From Bacteroidales bacterium (GTDB taxonomy: Bacteria > Bacteroidota > Bacteroidia > Bacteroidales > UBA932), in NCBI GenBank assembly GCA_004556005.1, contig SFJA01000026.1, forward strand, positions 1-23,249: a stretch of 23,249 nt of DNA, in the 5' to 3' direction. Under the pieces are notes generated by a model. It was not told the DNA's origin, ran no database searches, and saw only the letters and a program-made list of their open reading frames with translations. Of the stretch, positions 21,647-23,249 are shown piece by piece; the stretch's first letter is position 1, and the number at the start of each line of letters is the position of its first letter. Position numbers and translations under genes: made by a program.

Positions 21647-22975
21647 ATGCGCAAGACAATTTTTGCTTCCCTGCTGCTCCTTTCCATGGCAGCCGCCTGC
21701 AGACCAAACGAAGAATCTGCCCACGACGCCGGCTGGGCCTACAACGCCGTCGTATATGAGATGAATGTCAGACAGTACACCGAGGAGGGCACTTTCGATG
21801 CCGCCCGCGAGCACCTGCCAAGGCTCAGGGAGCTGGGCGTGGACATAGTCTGGCTGATGCCTATTCACGAAATCGGCGTAAAGGGCCGCAAGGGAACACT
21901 CGGATCTTATTATGCCATAAAGGATTACAAGTCCGTCAATCACGAATTCGGCACGCTTGAGGACTTTGACGAGTTTGTCGCCGAGGCTCACCGCTGCGGA
22001 CTCAAGCTTATCATCGACTGCGTAGCTAACCATACCTCACCTGACTGCGCCTGGGTGACGGAAAAGCCAGCGGACTGGTATATGCGTGATTCTCTAGGCA
22101 ATACGCTTGTCGAATACGACTGGACCGACATTGCGAAACTAAACTACGACAATCCTGACGTACGCGATGCCGTGCGCGATGCGATGCGCTTCTGGCTTGA
22201 CCGCGGCATCGACGGATTCCGTTGCGATATGGCATTCATAGTGCCTCAGGACTTCTGGGCCGAGACCATTCCGGCACTGAGAAGCGAATACGACAGGCCC
22301 CTGTATTTCCTTGCGGAGGGCGAGAAGCCTTGGTTGCACGAGGTCGGCTTTGACGCAAGCTACACCTGGGAGTGCCATCACCTGCTCAACGCGATTGCCC
22401 AGGGTAAGGCAGGAGCTGCGGAACTGAAGGCTCTGATGGAAAAATACGCGGAAGAATTCCCCGGCGAGGCTTTCCGTCTGATGTTCACGTCCAACCACGA
22501 CGAGAACAGCTGGTCCGGAAGCGAGTATGAGAGGATGGGAAAGGCCGCGCAGCTGATGGCGGTGCTGACATTCACCCTGCCTCAGAGCCAGCCGCTCATC
22601 TACACAGCCCAGGAAACGGGCTACGACCACCGTATCCAATTCTTCGAAAAGGATCCTGTTCCTTGCTGGTGCGAATGCGATGCAAGCCGTTTCTACCGCG
22701 ATCTGTGTGCCCTGAAGCACGGCCACAGCGCGCTGCAGAGCGGAGAAAAGGGAGGACGCTACGAGTGCGTCGAAGCCTCCTGGGTTGATGAGGACATCTT
22801 TGCATTTACCCGCAGCAACGAGGATGAAACCCTTATGATAATTGCCAATTTCTCAAACGATTACAAGAAAATCGGAATGGAAGATGCCTCTGATTGGACT
22901 GATGCGATGTCACCGGTCGGTCATTGCTGTATGACCCTTGCTCCGTGGGGCTGGAAGATACTTGTTAAAAATTAG
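21647..22975 (+). CDS. Small GH13 alpha-amylase-family lipoprotein
   Basis: A 442-aa lipoprotein (anchor Cys18 in SMAAAC) made almost only of a GH13 catalytic domain. The conserved regions are all present: region I DCVANHT (about 124-130), region II GFRCDMAF with nucleophile Asp194, region III FLAEGE with acid/base Glu224, and region IV FTSNHDEN with Asp285. YEMNVRQYTEEGTF at the start and WLMPIHEIG in strand 2 are typical of GH13. No separate binding module is present, so it probably acts on short malto-oligosaccharides, in contrast to the 950-aa amylase. It follows GH2 after one base and precedes the next GH13 by eight bases. Exact subfamily is not determined. Confidence 0.9.
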   Translation: MRKTIFASLLLLSMAAACRPNEESAHDAGWAYNAVVYEMNVRQYTEEGTFDAAREHLPRLRELGVDIVWLMPIHEIGVKGRKGTLGSYYAIKDYKSVNHEFGTLEDFDEFVAEAHRCGLKLIIDCVANHTSPDCAWVTEKPADWYMRDSLGNTLVEYDWTDIAKLNYDNPDVRDAVRDAMRFWLDRGIDGFRCDMAFIVPQDFWAETIPALRSEYDRPLYFLAEGEKPWLHEVGFDASYTWECHHLLNAIAQGKAGAAELKALMEKYAEEFPGEAFRLMFTSNHDENSWSGSEYERMGKAAQLMAVLTFTLPQSQPLIYTAQETGYDHRIQFFEKDPVPCWCECDASRFYRDLCALKHGHSALQSGEKGGRYECVEASWVDEDIFAFTRSNEDETLMIIANFSNDYKKIGMEDASDWTDAMSPVGHCCMTLAPWGWKILVKN

Positions 22976-22983
22976 ACAACCAT

Positions 22984-23249
22984 ATGAATATGCGAAAGAT
23001 ACATTTGATTTTTGCCGCCGCTGCAGTGCTGACGGCCTCCTGTGCAGGTGGGACCGACGTCTCGGGAATAGCAGATGCCGGAAAGGACCAGATCACAAGA
23101 GTTGAACCTCCTTGCTGGTGGGCCGGAATGAAGACCGGACTACAGCTGCTTATCCAGGGACCAGATATCTCGGAATACGAGGTCAGCATAGAAGGTCTCA
23201 AGGGTGTGAAGGCGACTAAGGTCCACAAAGCCGACAGCCCTAACTATCT
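22984..23249 (+). CDS. SusA-like GH13 (neopullulanase/cyclomaltodextrinase), N-terminal part, runs off the right edge
   Basis: The first 88 codons of a protein whose residues after the signal peptide match the Cyc-maltodex_N domain found at the start of SusA-type neopullulanases: ITRVEPPCWWAGMKTGLQLLIQGPDISEYEVSI and, at the edge, KADSPNYL. The catalytic GH13 domain would lie outside the window. The signal peptide ends TASC (Cys20), so the protein is probably lipid-anchored; SusA itself is described as periplasmic. An alternative start at 22990 is possible. It is separated from the previous GH13 by eight bases and belongs to the same operon. Confidence 0.82.
   Translation, partial: MNMRKIHLIFAAAAVLTASCAGGTDVSGIADAGKDQITRVEPPCWWAGMKTGLQLLIQGPDISEYEVSIEGLKGVKATKVHKADSPNY

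Overview
The window looks like a chromosomal segment of a Bacteroidota bacterium, most likely an intestinal Bacteroidales. The evidence is a SusC/SusD pair, lipoproteins with Cys at the end of short signal peptides, promoters of the TTTG-N19-TAnnTTTG type, and few Shine-Dalgarno sites. DNA composition is moderately GC-rich, with a bias to AAC, GAC, AAG and CTC codons. I cannot name the genus from sequence alone.

Layout. Positions 1-1048 (minus strand) hold two housekeeping genes: the 5' part of prfB (release factor 2, running off the left edge) and murI (glutamate racemase). Divergent from them is malQ (GH77 4-alpha-glucanotransferase, 1118-3085), which ends in a hairpin and converges on a two-gene LytS/LytTR-type two-component operon (minus strand, 5006-3106). 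From a short divergent regulatory region (about 5007-5160) a rightward polysaccharide utilization locus begins: MFS sugar transporter, SusC, SusD, a six-module SusE/F-like lipoprotein, a tandem-hairpin spacer, then a tightly packed enzyme block. The enzyme block is a 950-aa GH13 lipoprotein, a GH53-type lipoprotein, a CotH-kinase-like lipoprotein, a GH2 beta-galactosidase-type enzyme, a small GH13 lipoprotein, and the start of a SusA-like GH13 (cyclomaltodextrinase N-domain) that leaves the window.

How the parts probably work together. SusC/SusD and the SusE/F-like protein would capture alpha-glucan at the surface. The 950-aa amylase would cut it there, the smaller GH13 enzymes would trim oligosaccharides, the MFS protein would import maltose-type sugars, and MalQ would disproportionate them in the cytosol. 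No SusR or GH97 SusB is in the window. The LytTR system next to the locus is the obvious candidate regulator, and a 14-bp direct repeat lies in the divergent promoter region.

Most interesting points: a SusE/F-type binding module inserted inside the catalytic barrel of the 950-aa GH13; a SusE/F-like protein with six modules, some recently duplicated at DNA level; a divergent GH53, a CotH-like protein and a GH2 in the middle of an otherwise starch-type operon; and the candidate LytTR operator. The window has no gene-free stretch longer than about 155 bases and no recognisable tRNA, rRNA, CRISPR array or insertion sequence.
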